Below, piece by piece: positions 57,374 to 64,000 of a DNA stretch of 64,000 nt; the stretch's first letter is position 1; each line of letters starts with the position of its first letter. This DNA is from Ectopseudomonas alcaliphila (GTDB lineage: Bacteria; Pseudomonadota; Gammaproteobacteria; Pseudomonadales; Pseudomonadaceae), in contig NZ_FNAE01000003.1 of NCBI RefSeq assembly GCF_900101755.1, positions 462,715 to 526,714 on the forward strand, in the 5' to 3' direction. The translations under genes and the position numbers were made by a program. The notes under the pieces were generated by a model. The model was not told the origin of the DNA, did not search any database, and saw nothing but the letters and a program-made list of their open reading frames with translations.

Positions 57374-58123
57374 TTTTGCAACTCCCATTGCGCGCAGAAA
57401 TCGAGACATCCTTTGCCGTACTTGGCAAAGAACCTTAAGAGATTGCGCTAATCCCTTCTTTCTTATCGACGCCATTCCGACGCTCTTGATAAAGAAAGAG
57501 AAATTTCTAACACCGCAGTGGCCGTGCCCAGCGCCTGGTCGACGTGCTGGCACCGCTGTTGAGCGCGTCACTCTTCATCCCGTTGTGCCCCCGACCACAG
57601 ATACGCTGGGCACGCTCACCTCCGACGAACGCCTGTGCATTCGCACGTCGAATAGCGTCCACGAGTCAGCCCGGACACAGGCTGAGACTTGCCAGGGACA
57701 GCGGGTCACCGAGGTGCAGCCGTGCAACGGTAATATGGCGAGGTGCTTACGCCGCAGCTCAATCAAAGCATGCTGCAACGCCTGGCGCGTGACTGTGGCG
57801 TGTCTGCACCAGGATGAATGAGGGCATGGCTGCTACGCCAAGAATTTGCTCGCCAAGGTCCGCAGAGACAGTGGCCTGGCCTTCACCCCGCTTGCCGCGT
57901 AGAGGGGTGGTCAGCGCCTCGTGGCGCAACATGGGCCAGTGGAATCGGCAGGCTGGCGCCATGCCCGACGCTTACTTGCGCTACCGGCGTCAGGCACACC
58001 TGCATGTGCTGATCGATTCCCGGGGTGGACCAGGGTCATCAACGCCAGCCGTCGATCTGGGTATAGGGCCCCAGTAGGCAAGGGCCTCAAACATGGACGG
58101 CGAAAATGGCCATCCTGCTCTGA
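57374..58123. other. Gene-free stretch, possible decayed DNA
   Basis: 750 bases between copy 2 of the chemoreceptor and the DUF3859 gene. The first 150 are less G+C-rich and should hold the receptor's promoter. The rest returns to normal G+C but is closed in all frames by frequent stops, apart from overlapping short frames in both directions with no recognisable product. This is what a degraded gene would look like; its former identity cannot be told. Confidence 0.6.
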
Positions 58124-58588
58124 TCAACGCACCATGAAACGCTGCTCGGCCAGTTTGCGGTCGCCCTGAAAAACGATGAAATGCCACTCACCGGGCACCA
58201 CTTCGTGGTGTTCGGTGAATTCGAAGGCCATCACGTCCTGCGGCGCACCGACCACCAGCTTCTGCTGCACTTCAAACTTGTCATGACGCAGACCATCCGG
58301 GGTCACCACACCCGGGGTGAGGTACAGCAGCGTCAGCGGAGTGTCACCCTCGCGCTTGCCGGCCAGGCTATAGCGCATGCCGAACTTGGTACCGAGCTTG
58401 GCGGGGATCTGCTCGGTGCGCTCGATCTCCTGGTTGCTGCGAGTCAGTACCCGCTCGCCTGGCTGGTAGTCCTGATACTGGCTGCTGAAGATGCCGTATT
58501 CCACTGGCCCTTCGACACGGACGTCAGCCTGGCTCAGGCCAGCCCAGGCGAATAGACCGGCCATCATGGCCACTCGGGTGTAATGCAT
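58124..58588 (-). CDS. DUF3859 domain-containing periplasmic protein
   Basis: 154 residues. GAGGAG lies upstream of the ATG, which begins a signal peptide (MHYTRVAMMAGLFAWAGLSQADV). The mature protein is beta-rich: VEYGIFSSQYQDYQPGERVLTRSNQEIERTEQIPAKLGTKFGMRYSL and later TPLTLLYLTPGVVTPDGLRHDKFEVQQ and AFEFTEHHEVVPGEWHFIVFQGDRKLAEQRFMV, which matches DUF3859. Function unknown. Appears to be a single-gene unit. Confidence 0.82.
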   Translation of the reverse strand: MHYTRVAMMAGLFAWAGLSQADVRVEGPVEYGIFSSQYQDYQPGERVLTRSNQEIERTEQIPAKLGTKFGMRYSLAGKREGDTPLTLLYLTPGVVTPDGLRHDKFEVQQKLVVGAPQDVMAFEFTEHHEVVPGEWHFIVFQGDRKLAEQRFMVR

Positions 58589-58787
58589 GGTGCGCTCCTC
58601 GTTGAGATGAGCGCGAGCCTATGACGCCCGAGTGACAGCCTGATGACAGCCCCGCTAACGGACATGCCGCGAGAGCCACCCAGGATAATGGAAGCCTTCG
58701 CGACAGGTCTTGCCTCATCCGGCGCTACGCGCCACCTGCTCCCCGAGTGAGAAGGACATAGAAGGTGGTCACTGCGCGACCTCCACG

Positions 58788-59816
58788 CTAAGGATCCAGC
58801 TCGGCCTGCACCTTGCGCGGCAGCACGGAGAGGAAGTTGTCGCGCGCAACCTTGTGCGCCACGTCCTCGGGTAATGCATCGAGGAAGGGATCGAAGCCCT
58901 TCATGTACTCGCCCAGGTTGCCGAAGCGCCCGACCACGTCCGAGCCCAGCATGAAGCGCTCCGGATAGCTGCTGACCAGATGCACCCACTTCGCATCAGG
59001 CTTGCCGTTCTCGTCCAGCAGATAGGGGCGCAGCATGGTCCAGGACAGATCGATATAGAGATTCGGGTACTGACCGAGCATGCGCTCGACCGTGTCCAGC
59101 AGGAAGTCGAGTTTCTCCTGATGACGATGAATCTCGGCACTGGTGCCGGCATGCGCCCAGATGAAACGCACATGCGGATGGTTGCGCAGCGGGGCCTCGA
59201 TTTCCTGCAGATAGATCGGCTCGCGCTCACGCTTGGAGGTGATGTTCGAATGCAGCATCACCGGCAGATCATATTCGGCGGCCAGATGGAACACGCGCGC
59301 CAGTGCTTCGTTGTTGGCACGCGGCGCACTACCGTGAATCAGCGCGGTGAGGTCGTCATGACGGGTGAAAATTTCACCGATGCCCTGCCACAGGCCGGGA
59401 TCGAGTTCCAGCATGCGGCGGATGTGGGCATCGGCATTCTTGTCGTTGGGATTGAAGCCGGAAAGAAACGGATGGAAGCGTTTGCGCTGCTCGGCGGGCA
59501 GGCGCTTGTAGGCGGCAGCGATGAATACGTCGGTGGCGCTGTACCAGTAGGCGTTGGCGTCATCACCGGCGTAATAGCGTGGGCGCTTGGGCTCGTCCTC
59601 GTCCCACTTCTTGGCCACCGGAATGCCGGAGAACATCACGTGATCGACGTTGTTTTCCGCCATCTTCTCCAGCAGTTCGTCCATGCCGGCGCTTTCCTGG
59701 AAGAAGTCGACATAGTGCAGGTGGGCGTCGCTGTAACGGTATTCGCGGGCCTGGGCGCTGCAGACGATCACGGCGCTGAGCGCGAGTATCCATGGCATCA
59801 ATCGGGATATGAGCAA
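58788..59816 (-). CDS. Amidohydrolase-family protein (exported)
   Basis: 342 residues if it starts at TTG 59816, which has AGGAGG 9 bases before it; ATG 59798 would give 336 residues but has no Shine-Dalgarno. Signal peptide ISRLMPWILALSAVIVCSAQA, then a TIM-barrel metal-dependent hydrolase: SDAHLHYVDFFQE (metal HxH), VMFSGIPVAKKWDED, MLHSNITSKREREPIYLQEIEAP, and RFIWAHAGTSAEIHRHQ with YIDLSW and GSDVVGRF. The amidohydrolase_2 fold is used by hydrolases and decarboxylases; the substrate is unknown. A frame continuing on this strand across the divergent chemoreceptor is an artefact. Confidence 0.82.
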   Translation of the reverse strand: MLISRLMPWILALSAVIVCSAQAREYRYSDAHLHYVDFFQESAGMDELLEKMAENNVDHVMFSGIPVAKKWDEDEPKRPRYYAGDDANAYWYSATDVFIAAAYKRLPAEQRKRFHPFLSGFNPNDKNADAHIRRMLELDPGLWQGIGEIFTRHDDLTALIHGSAPRANNEALARVFHLAAEYDLPVMLHSNITSKREREPIYLQEIEAPLRNHPHVRFIWAHAGTSAEIHRHQEKLDFLLDTVERMLGQYPNLYIDLSWTMLRPYLLDENGKPDAKWVHLVSSYPERFMLGSDVVGRFGNLGEYMKGFDPFLDALPEDVAHKVARDNFLSVLPRKVQAELDP

Positions 59817-60038
59817 GGCGGGTCCTCCTGACAGTACGAGCAGCATAGACCCCCGACCTTCCAAGCAAGTTCGACGAACGGTAACCCGCCTCGCGCGCCT
59901 CGCTGGAGCGTGCAATCTGCCAACGCACCAAACCAGCTCATCGCTGGCGGGCCAACAGCCCGGGACGGCAATGGATACGCCCGCCAATGATGGCACTTCG
60001 CTTGCAACGCTTGAGGTAGACCAGACAGGGGAATCATC

Positions 60039-61433
60039 ATGTTGCAGTTGCTGCGCAAGCCAACCCGCAAGGCCCAGGACGAGGCCGCTTTGGACGCTCT
60101 GTTCCAACAGCACGACCTCACCATTCGCCTCCCGGAACACTATCTGTGGATGGCACGTCTCAACGATTTCAGCGCGGGCCTCCAACAACGCATCCGTGCC
60201 AGCCTCGGTGCCGCTGTCGGTATCGCGGCCCATGCGCCACAACTGGCGCGTATCGCCGCAGCCAACCAGCAGAGCGGACAAACGCTGGCGCAGTCCTCGG
60301 AGTTGATCGCCAGCGCCAGCGAGCAGGTCACCACCACGCTGGACGCCGAACTGGTGCCCGGCGCAGGCGAAGTCGCACGGCTGTCCGCCGAAGTCTCTGC
60401 CACCCTGCACCAATGCCAGGAAAGTGGCCAGGCCGTGCTGCGCCAGGTCGAGGTGATCGACGCCAGCGAGGCGCAACTGACTCAGGTGATCCAGCAACTG
60501 GCCGGGCAGCTCGATGAGGTGAGCAAGGTCATCGGCGTGATTGCCAGTATCTCGCAACAGACCAATCTGCTGGCCCTGAACGCCGCCATCGAGGCCGCAC
60601 GCGCGGGTGAACATGGTCGGGGCTTTGCCGTGGTCGCCGAGGAAGTGCGGCGTTTGGCCGGCCATACCACCGATGCCACCGGCCAGGTCAGCGGTATCAT
60701 CGAACGTTTCCGCGAGGGCATGCAGCAACTCGGCAGTGCCGGCCAGCACATGAACCAGGCGGTAGCCGACGGCCGCGCCGGCATTCTCGCCGTCAGCGGC
60801 GGGCTGGACAGCACGCGCCAGGCCATGGATCGGCTGGACGCTCAGGTCGGCCAGATCGCCGCAGGCACCGAGCAGATCGGCCAGGCCGTGCGCTCGATCA
60901 ATGGCGATGTGCAAAGCATCGCCCAGGTCGCTGGCGAGCTGCTTGGCAAGGCCGGTCAGGTGCTGCATCACAGCAAGGCCGTACGCGAAGACGGTGATCG
61001 CCTGCTCGCCGGGCTTGGCGACTTCCGCCTGGAGATCCACGCGGCCGTGCGCGCCAGCGTCGAGCAACTGGCGACGCGCCCCGAGCTGGCAGGTGAGGTG
61101 TCAGCAGCCGAACGACTGCTCAGCGATACGCTGGCGCGCGACAGTCGTTTCGAGCTGTTCTACCTGGTGGACAACCGCGGCGTGCAGGTTTCCGAGAACG
61201 TCTTCGCCGCCGACGTGGCGCACGCTGACAACGCCAGTTGTCGCGGCCGCGACTGGAGCCAGCGCCCCTGGTTCCGCGCCGTGGTCGAGCAGATGGCAGG
61301 CCATATCACCCAGGTCTATCGCTCTTCGGCGACCGATGACTTCTGCTTCACTGTGTCGGTACCTATCGTCGATGGTCAGGGCGCTCTGTTGCGGGTGCTG
61401 GGCGCCGATGTACGGTTGTCGGCACTGGTGTAA
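60039..61433 (+). CDS. Soluble chemoreceptor with C-terminal PDC/Cache-like sensor
   Basis: 464 residues with no membrane helix or signal peptide; GGGGA precedes the ATG. Residues 60-330 are an MCP signalling domain with [39 protein letters not shown] at its tip. The last 130 residues form a PDC/Cache-like module, ending [59 protein letters not shown], a pattern found in Cache sensors. Cache modules are normally outside the cell; here one sits at the C-terminus of a cytoplasmic receptor. Ligand not known; divergent from the amidohydrolase gene. Confidence 0.85.
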   Translation: MLQLLRKPTRKAQDEAALDALFQQHDLTIRLPEHYLWMARLNDFSAGLQQRIRASLGAAVGIAAHAPQLARIAAANQQSGQTLAQSSELIASASEQVTTTLDAELVPGAGEVARLSAEVSATLHQCQESGQAVLRQVEVIDASEAQLTQVIQQLAGQLDEVSKVIGVIASISQQTNLLALNAAIEAARAGEHGRGFAVVAEEVRRLAGHTTDATGQVSGIIERFREGMQQLGSAGQHMNQAVADGRAGILAVSGGLDSTRQAMDRLDAQVGQIAAGTEQIGQAVRSINGDVQSIAQVAGELLGKAGQVLHHSKAVREDGDRLLAGLGDFRLEIHAAVRASVEQLATRPELAGEVSAAERLLSDTLARDSRFELFYLVDNRGVQVSENVFAADVAHADNASCRGRDWSQRPWFRAVVEQMAGHITQVYRSSATDDFCFTVSVPIVDGQGALLRVLGADVRLSALV

Positions 61434-61490
61434 TCTGGCCTGCCTGGGCTAGGCTGACGGGCATTGCCGTCACGCCTACAAGGAAACGCC

Positions 61491-61892
61491 ATGATCCGTG
61501 TTCATAACAACAAGGGGCTGCAGCAGCAGATCGAAATCGGCTCGCACCAGCTACTTGGCGACGTCTCGCCCGAGCTCGGTGGCGAAGGCGCCGGCCCCGA
61601 TCCGCACGATCTGTTCGACGCCTCGCTCGGGACCTGCAAGGCCATGACGCTGTTGCTCTATGCGCGTCAGCGCGGCCTGCCGCTGGAAGGCATCGATGTC
61701 AACGTCGAGCGTGACGACAGCGAAGAACGCGAAGGCAACTACCGCCTTGTCGTCGAGTTGTCGCTCAAAGGCCCGCTGGACGATGCACAGCGTCAGCAAC
61801 TGTTGCGCGTCGCCGACAAGTGCCCGATCCACAAACTGATGACCACCACCGACATCCAGGTCGAAACCCGCCTGGCAGGAGCCCCGGCATGA
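61491..61892 (+). CDS. OsmC-family protein
   Basis: 133 residues from ATG 61491 with AAGGAAA upstream. The family fold carries the reactive Cys pair in DASLGTCKAMTLLLYARQRGLPLEGIDVNVERD and RLLRVADKCPIHKLM, the second being the CPIHK-type motif. OsmC/Ohr proteins are thiol peroxidases acting on organic hydroperoxides; this branch (YhfA-like) is less studied. The stop overlaps the pirin start by 4 bases (ATGA). Confidence 0.9.
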   Translation: MIRVHNNKGLQQQIEIGSHQLLGDVSPELGGEGAGPDPHDLFDASLGTCKAMTLLLYARQRGLPLEGIDVNVERDDSEEREGNYRLVVELSLKGPLDDAQRQQLLRVADKCPIHKLMTTTDIQVETRLAGAPA

Positions 61893-62749
61893 GCGAGCTG
61901 CAGCTGATCCGCCCACGCGCCGAGGACATTTCCGGCCAACCGATTCTGCGCCCCCTGCCCTCGGCAAGCTTTCGCAGCATCGGCCCCTTCGTCTTCTTCG
62001 ATCACATGCTGGAGCATGACTATCCGGCTGGCAAAGGCATAAACATTGCCCAGCATCCGCATATCGGCCTGTCCACCCTCACCTACCTGTTCGAAGGCCA
62101 GTTGCAGCACAAGGACAGCCTGGGTTCGGATCAGTTGGTTGGCCCCGGCGATGTCAGCTGGATGACCGCAGGGCGCGCCGTCGCCCATGTCGAGCGCACA
62201 CCGCCCGGGCAACTCGGGCAGAACAAGCGAGCGCACGGCCTGCAGGTCTGGCTGGCCTTGCCGGAAGCCGAGGAACAGTGCGAGCCGGCTTACAGCCATC
62301 ACCCCGCCGCTTCGCTGCCACGCAGCGAGGCCATGGGCGTGCAGATCACCCTGATCGCCGGCAGCGGCTTCTGCCTCGAATCGCCAGTGCCGGTTCGCTC
62401 ATCGACTCTTTATGCCAATCTGCGCCTGGCCGCGGGTGCCAATCTGTTGATACCGGCCGAGCACAGCGAACGCGCCCTGTACCTCATAGATGGCGAAGCG
62501 GAGCTGGATGGCGAGCTCCTTCCCCGGCACACCATGGCGGTTATCCCGGCAGGTGAAACGCCCGTACTCAGTGCCTGCGGCGAATGCCACCTGGCCCTGA
62601 TCGGCGGCGAGGCCATCGGTCCACGACGGATCAACTGGAACTTCGTCGCCACCACCCCGGAGCTTATCGACCAGGCGCGCCAGCGCTGGGCCGCAGGTGA
62701 CTGGCCGCAGGTGCCCGGTGAAACCACTCGCCTCGAGTTGCCGCGCTGA
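61889..62749 (+). CDS. Pirin-family protein
   Basis: 286 residues from ATG 61889. Cupin fold with the Fe-binding residues in HPHIGLSTLTYLFEGQLQHKDSLGSDQLVGPGDVSWMTAGRAVAHVER, and the Glu/His of the family FVFFDHMLEHDYPAGKGINIAQHPH. The second cupin (about 160-280) is weaker. Pirins are iron proteins reported as quercetinases or redox regulators. The 4-base overlap with the OsmC gene makes an OsmC-pirin pair, both linked to oxidative chemistry. Confidence 0.92.
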   Translation: MSELQLIRPRAEDISGQPILRPLPSASFRSIGPFVFFDHMLEHDYPAGKGINIAQHPHIGLSTLTYLFEGQLQHKDSLGSDQLVGPGDVSWMTAGRAVAHVERTPPGQLGQNKRAHGLQVWLALPEAEEQCEPAYSHHPAASLPRSEAMGVQITLIAGSGFCLESPVPVRSSTLYANLRLAAGANLLIPAEHSERALYLIDGEAELDGELLPRHTMAVIPAGETPVLSACGECHLALIGGEAIGPRRINWNFVATTPELIDQARQRWAAGDWPQVPGETTRLELPR

Positions 62750-62807
62750 GACTACCGTTCAAACACAGGCGCTGAAAGGCGCCTGCCGTTCGCAAAGGAT
62801 TGCCATC

Positions 62808-63620
62808 TTGCCCCTGTATCGCCCCCTCGCAGGCCTGTTGCTGTTGCCCTTCTTCGCCGCGGCCGAACTGCCCGAGCTCGAGCCGGAACCCGGACTACGC
62901 AGCCTGGTTGAAAAACACGGCGAGCGCTATGTTCTGCTGCAACCAGACGGCAACCCGCTCGCACTGAGCATCCCCGAAGGCAACGAGATAGAGGCACCGA
63001 GCTTCGAGGTCGACGATTACGATTTCGATGGTCACCCCGATCTGGCCATCCGCGTGCCGGTGGGAATGGTCAATTCCGTTTACCACCTCTACCTGTATCG
63101 CCCCGTACTGCGCCGCTTCGAGCGGCTGCACATGCCGTCCGAACTGATGGAGCGCGCCAATTGCTCGGAGCTTTCGCAATTGCAACCCGACAAGGCACAG
63201 CGCGCCCTTTACAGCCACTGCCGCAGCGGACCGCGCTGGTACTACGACGCCTACCGCTTCGATGAGTCCGGCGCCCCCTGGCTGTACAAGACGCTGCATG
63301 TACGTCACGACTATGATCCGGATGCACCTGTGTTTTTCCCTGTGTTCGAGAAGACACTCGACCCTCAGGGCCGGATCATCGCCAGCCGCGCGCTCGACGA
63401 TGGTGACCAGCCGCTCACCTGGACTGTGCCCGCCCCACGCCTTCACCTTCACGAACGACCGGAAGAAACCAGCCGGAGCAAGGCTTACCTGATCGCAGGG
63501 GACGTCTGCGAGGTACTGGATCAGCAGGGACGCTGGCTACAGATTCGCTACGCCTCGCGCAAAGGCCCGCTGGAGCGCTGGGTTTCCCTCGACGAGGCCT
63601 ATGCCCAGGGTCAGCCCTGA
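62808..63620 (+). CDS. XAC2610-like secreted protein with SH3-like C-terminus
   Basis: 270 residues from a TTG at 62808 that has AAAGGA 8 bases upstream; a longer frame overlaps pirin. Signal peptide RPLAGLLLLPFFAAAELPE. Core segment EVDDYDFDGHPDLAIRVPVGMVNSVYHLYLYRPVLRRFERL is the XAC2610/VCBS-like calcium-loop pattern (DxDxDGxxDL). The C-terminal 60 residues resemble an SH3b domain (AYLIAGDVCEVLDQQGRWLQIRYASRKGPLERWVSLDEA). Probably periplasmic, perhaps cell-wall-associated; function unknown. The start differs by method, but no other start gives a signal peptide. Confidence 0.72.
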   Translation: MPLYRPLAGLLLLPFFAAAELPELEPEPGLRSLVEKHGERYVLLQPDGNPLALSIPEGNEIEAPSFEVDDYDFDGHPDLAIRVPVGMVNSVYHLYLYRPVLRRFERLHMPSELMERANCSELSQLQPDKAQRALYSHCRSGPRWYYDAYRFDESGAPWLYKTLHVRHDYDPDAPVFFPVFEKTLDPQGRIIASRALDDGDQPLTWTVPAPRLHLHERPEETSRSKAYLIAGDVCEVLDQQGRWLQIRYASRKGPLERWVSLDEAYAQGQP

Positions 63621-63736
63621 AGCGCGCCACTGGCTGCGCCCAAGAACGTCGCAGTTTTTTGTTACCTGTGCGTGATCCGGAAGCGCAGTAGCCGGGTATA
63701 AGCTGCATGCGGATTTTTCAGGCCAACGGATGACCC

Positions 63737-64000
63737 ATGGCAGATCGCGAGTTCGATTACGAAAGTACCTTGGAAGCCTGCGCACGCGGCGACGAACGTG
63801 CCTTCCAGACGCTCTATCGGCAAGAGGCCGGTCAATTGCTCGGCCTGGCCATCAGCATGCTCGGCCGCCGTGACATTGCCGAGGACTGCCTGCACGACGC
63901 GTTCGTGCGCATCTGGCAGCACGCCGCGCGCTATCGGCGCGAACTGGGCAGCGGCCGCGCCTGGGTACACAGCATCCTGCGCTACCGTGTGCTCAATGCC
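63737..64000 (+). CDS. ECF sigma factor (N-terminal part)
   Basis: The first 88 codons of a gene that runs past the right edge. MADREFDYESTLEACARGDERAFQTLYRQEAGQLLGLAISMLGRRDIAEDCLHDAFVRIWQHAARYR is a sigma-70 region 2 with the DCLHDAFVRIW motif, followed by SGRAWVHSILRYRVLNA. This is an extracytoplasmic-function sigma factor of the group often encoded with an anti-sigma of the RskA/RsiW type next to it, which would lie outside the window. No -24/-12 site is evident. Confidence 0.88.
   Translation, partial: MADREFDYESTLEACARGDERAFQTLYRQEAGQLLGLAISMLGRRDIAEDCLHDAFVRIWQHAARYRRELGSGRAWVHSILRYRVLNA

Noticed and set aside
58650..58787. Repeat-like stretch (CTCATCCGGCGCTACGCGCC) downstream of the amidohydrolase
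   Set aside because: It resembles short dispersed proteobacterial repeats, but there is only one copy in the window and no clear inverted structure, so no call is made.
58788..61067. One 759-codon frame joining the amidohydrolase with its upstream side
   Set aside because: The first 400 codons run opposite the divergent chemoreceptor. The real start has AGGAGG at 59816 and begins a signal peptide.
1..64000. CRISPR array, tRNA, rRNA, prophage or toxin-antitoxin genes
   Set aside because: I saw no regularly spaced repeats, no cloverleaf sequences and no phage or toxin families; a tRNA scan would be needed to exclude single tRNAs.

Overview
This 64 kb window looks like the chromosome of a Pseudomonas, probably of the P. 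mendocina/P. oleovorans (Ectopseudomonas) type. The signs are high G+C, dense genes with 4-base ATGA overlaps, the MuxABC-OpmB pump, the fabA-fabB pair, TamAB, MoxR-DUF58-TgpA, many chemoreceptors and a REP palindrome beginning GTAGGAGCGG. The genus comes from recognising these families. The species is a guess. Almost all of the window is ordinary core chromosome. No rRNA, tRNA, CRISPR array, prophage or complete IS was seen.

Layout. 1-10 kb: the end of a TRAP solute-binding protein, then a minus-strand operon muxA-muxB-muxC-opmB for a tripartite RND pump, with a REP palindrome between muxB and muxC. 10-20 kb: tpx, tamA-tamB (outer-membrane assembly), a GNAT enzyme, xthA, a phosphate-binding/OmpA fusion, and a TerC protein behind a folded leader. 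20-36 kb: an acyl-CoA dehydrogenase divergent from a LysR regulator, DoxX, an MltF-like transglycosylase, tatD, two chemoreceptors, an Mpo1-like membrane protein, a thioesterase, a CHAD protein, the moxR-DUF58-tgpA operon and a flavin reductase. 36-45 kb: a 200-bp MITE-like element, the selenium pair selD-mnmH, a patatin, an AI-2E-type permease, DUF4892, two overlapping alpha/beta hydrolases, LysE and AraC. 45-53 kb is a lipid block: hotdog thioesterase, acyl-CoA synthetase, sixA, DUF4389, gpsA, a hybrid histidine kinase, fabA and fabB. 53-58 kb is the one clearly rearranged region. It holds two tandem chemoreceptors with almost identical signalling halves and different sensor halves. The second copy carries a 70-bp relic of the fabB 3' end and a second copy of the fabB terminator. 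An A+T-rich segment separates the two, and a gene-free stretch follows. 58-64 kb: DUF3859, an amidohydrolase, a soluble chemoreceptor with a C-terminal sensor, OsmC, pirin, an XAC2610/SH3-like protein and the start of an ECF sigma factor.

How it works together. The 45-53 kb block joins fatty acid synthesis (fabA, fabB), acyl-CoA activation and hydrolysis, and glycerol-3-phosphate supply (gpsA). Two clear palindromes there sit at promoter positions typical of lipid-sensing TetR repressors: one at fabA and one at the acyl-CoA synthetase. selD and mnmH make selenophosphate and use it to modify tRNA. Five chemoreceptors lie in the window with no chemotaxis kinase operon.

Most notable: the fabB/chemoreceptor duplication (53149-57373), the hybrid kinase lacking its periplasmic sensor and second membrane helix (49793-51262), the MITE-like element (36402-36601), the structured terC leader, and the two lipid-type operators. 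I did not find a convincing wholly new biological system.
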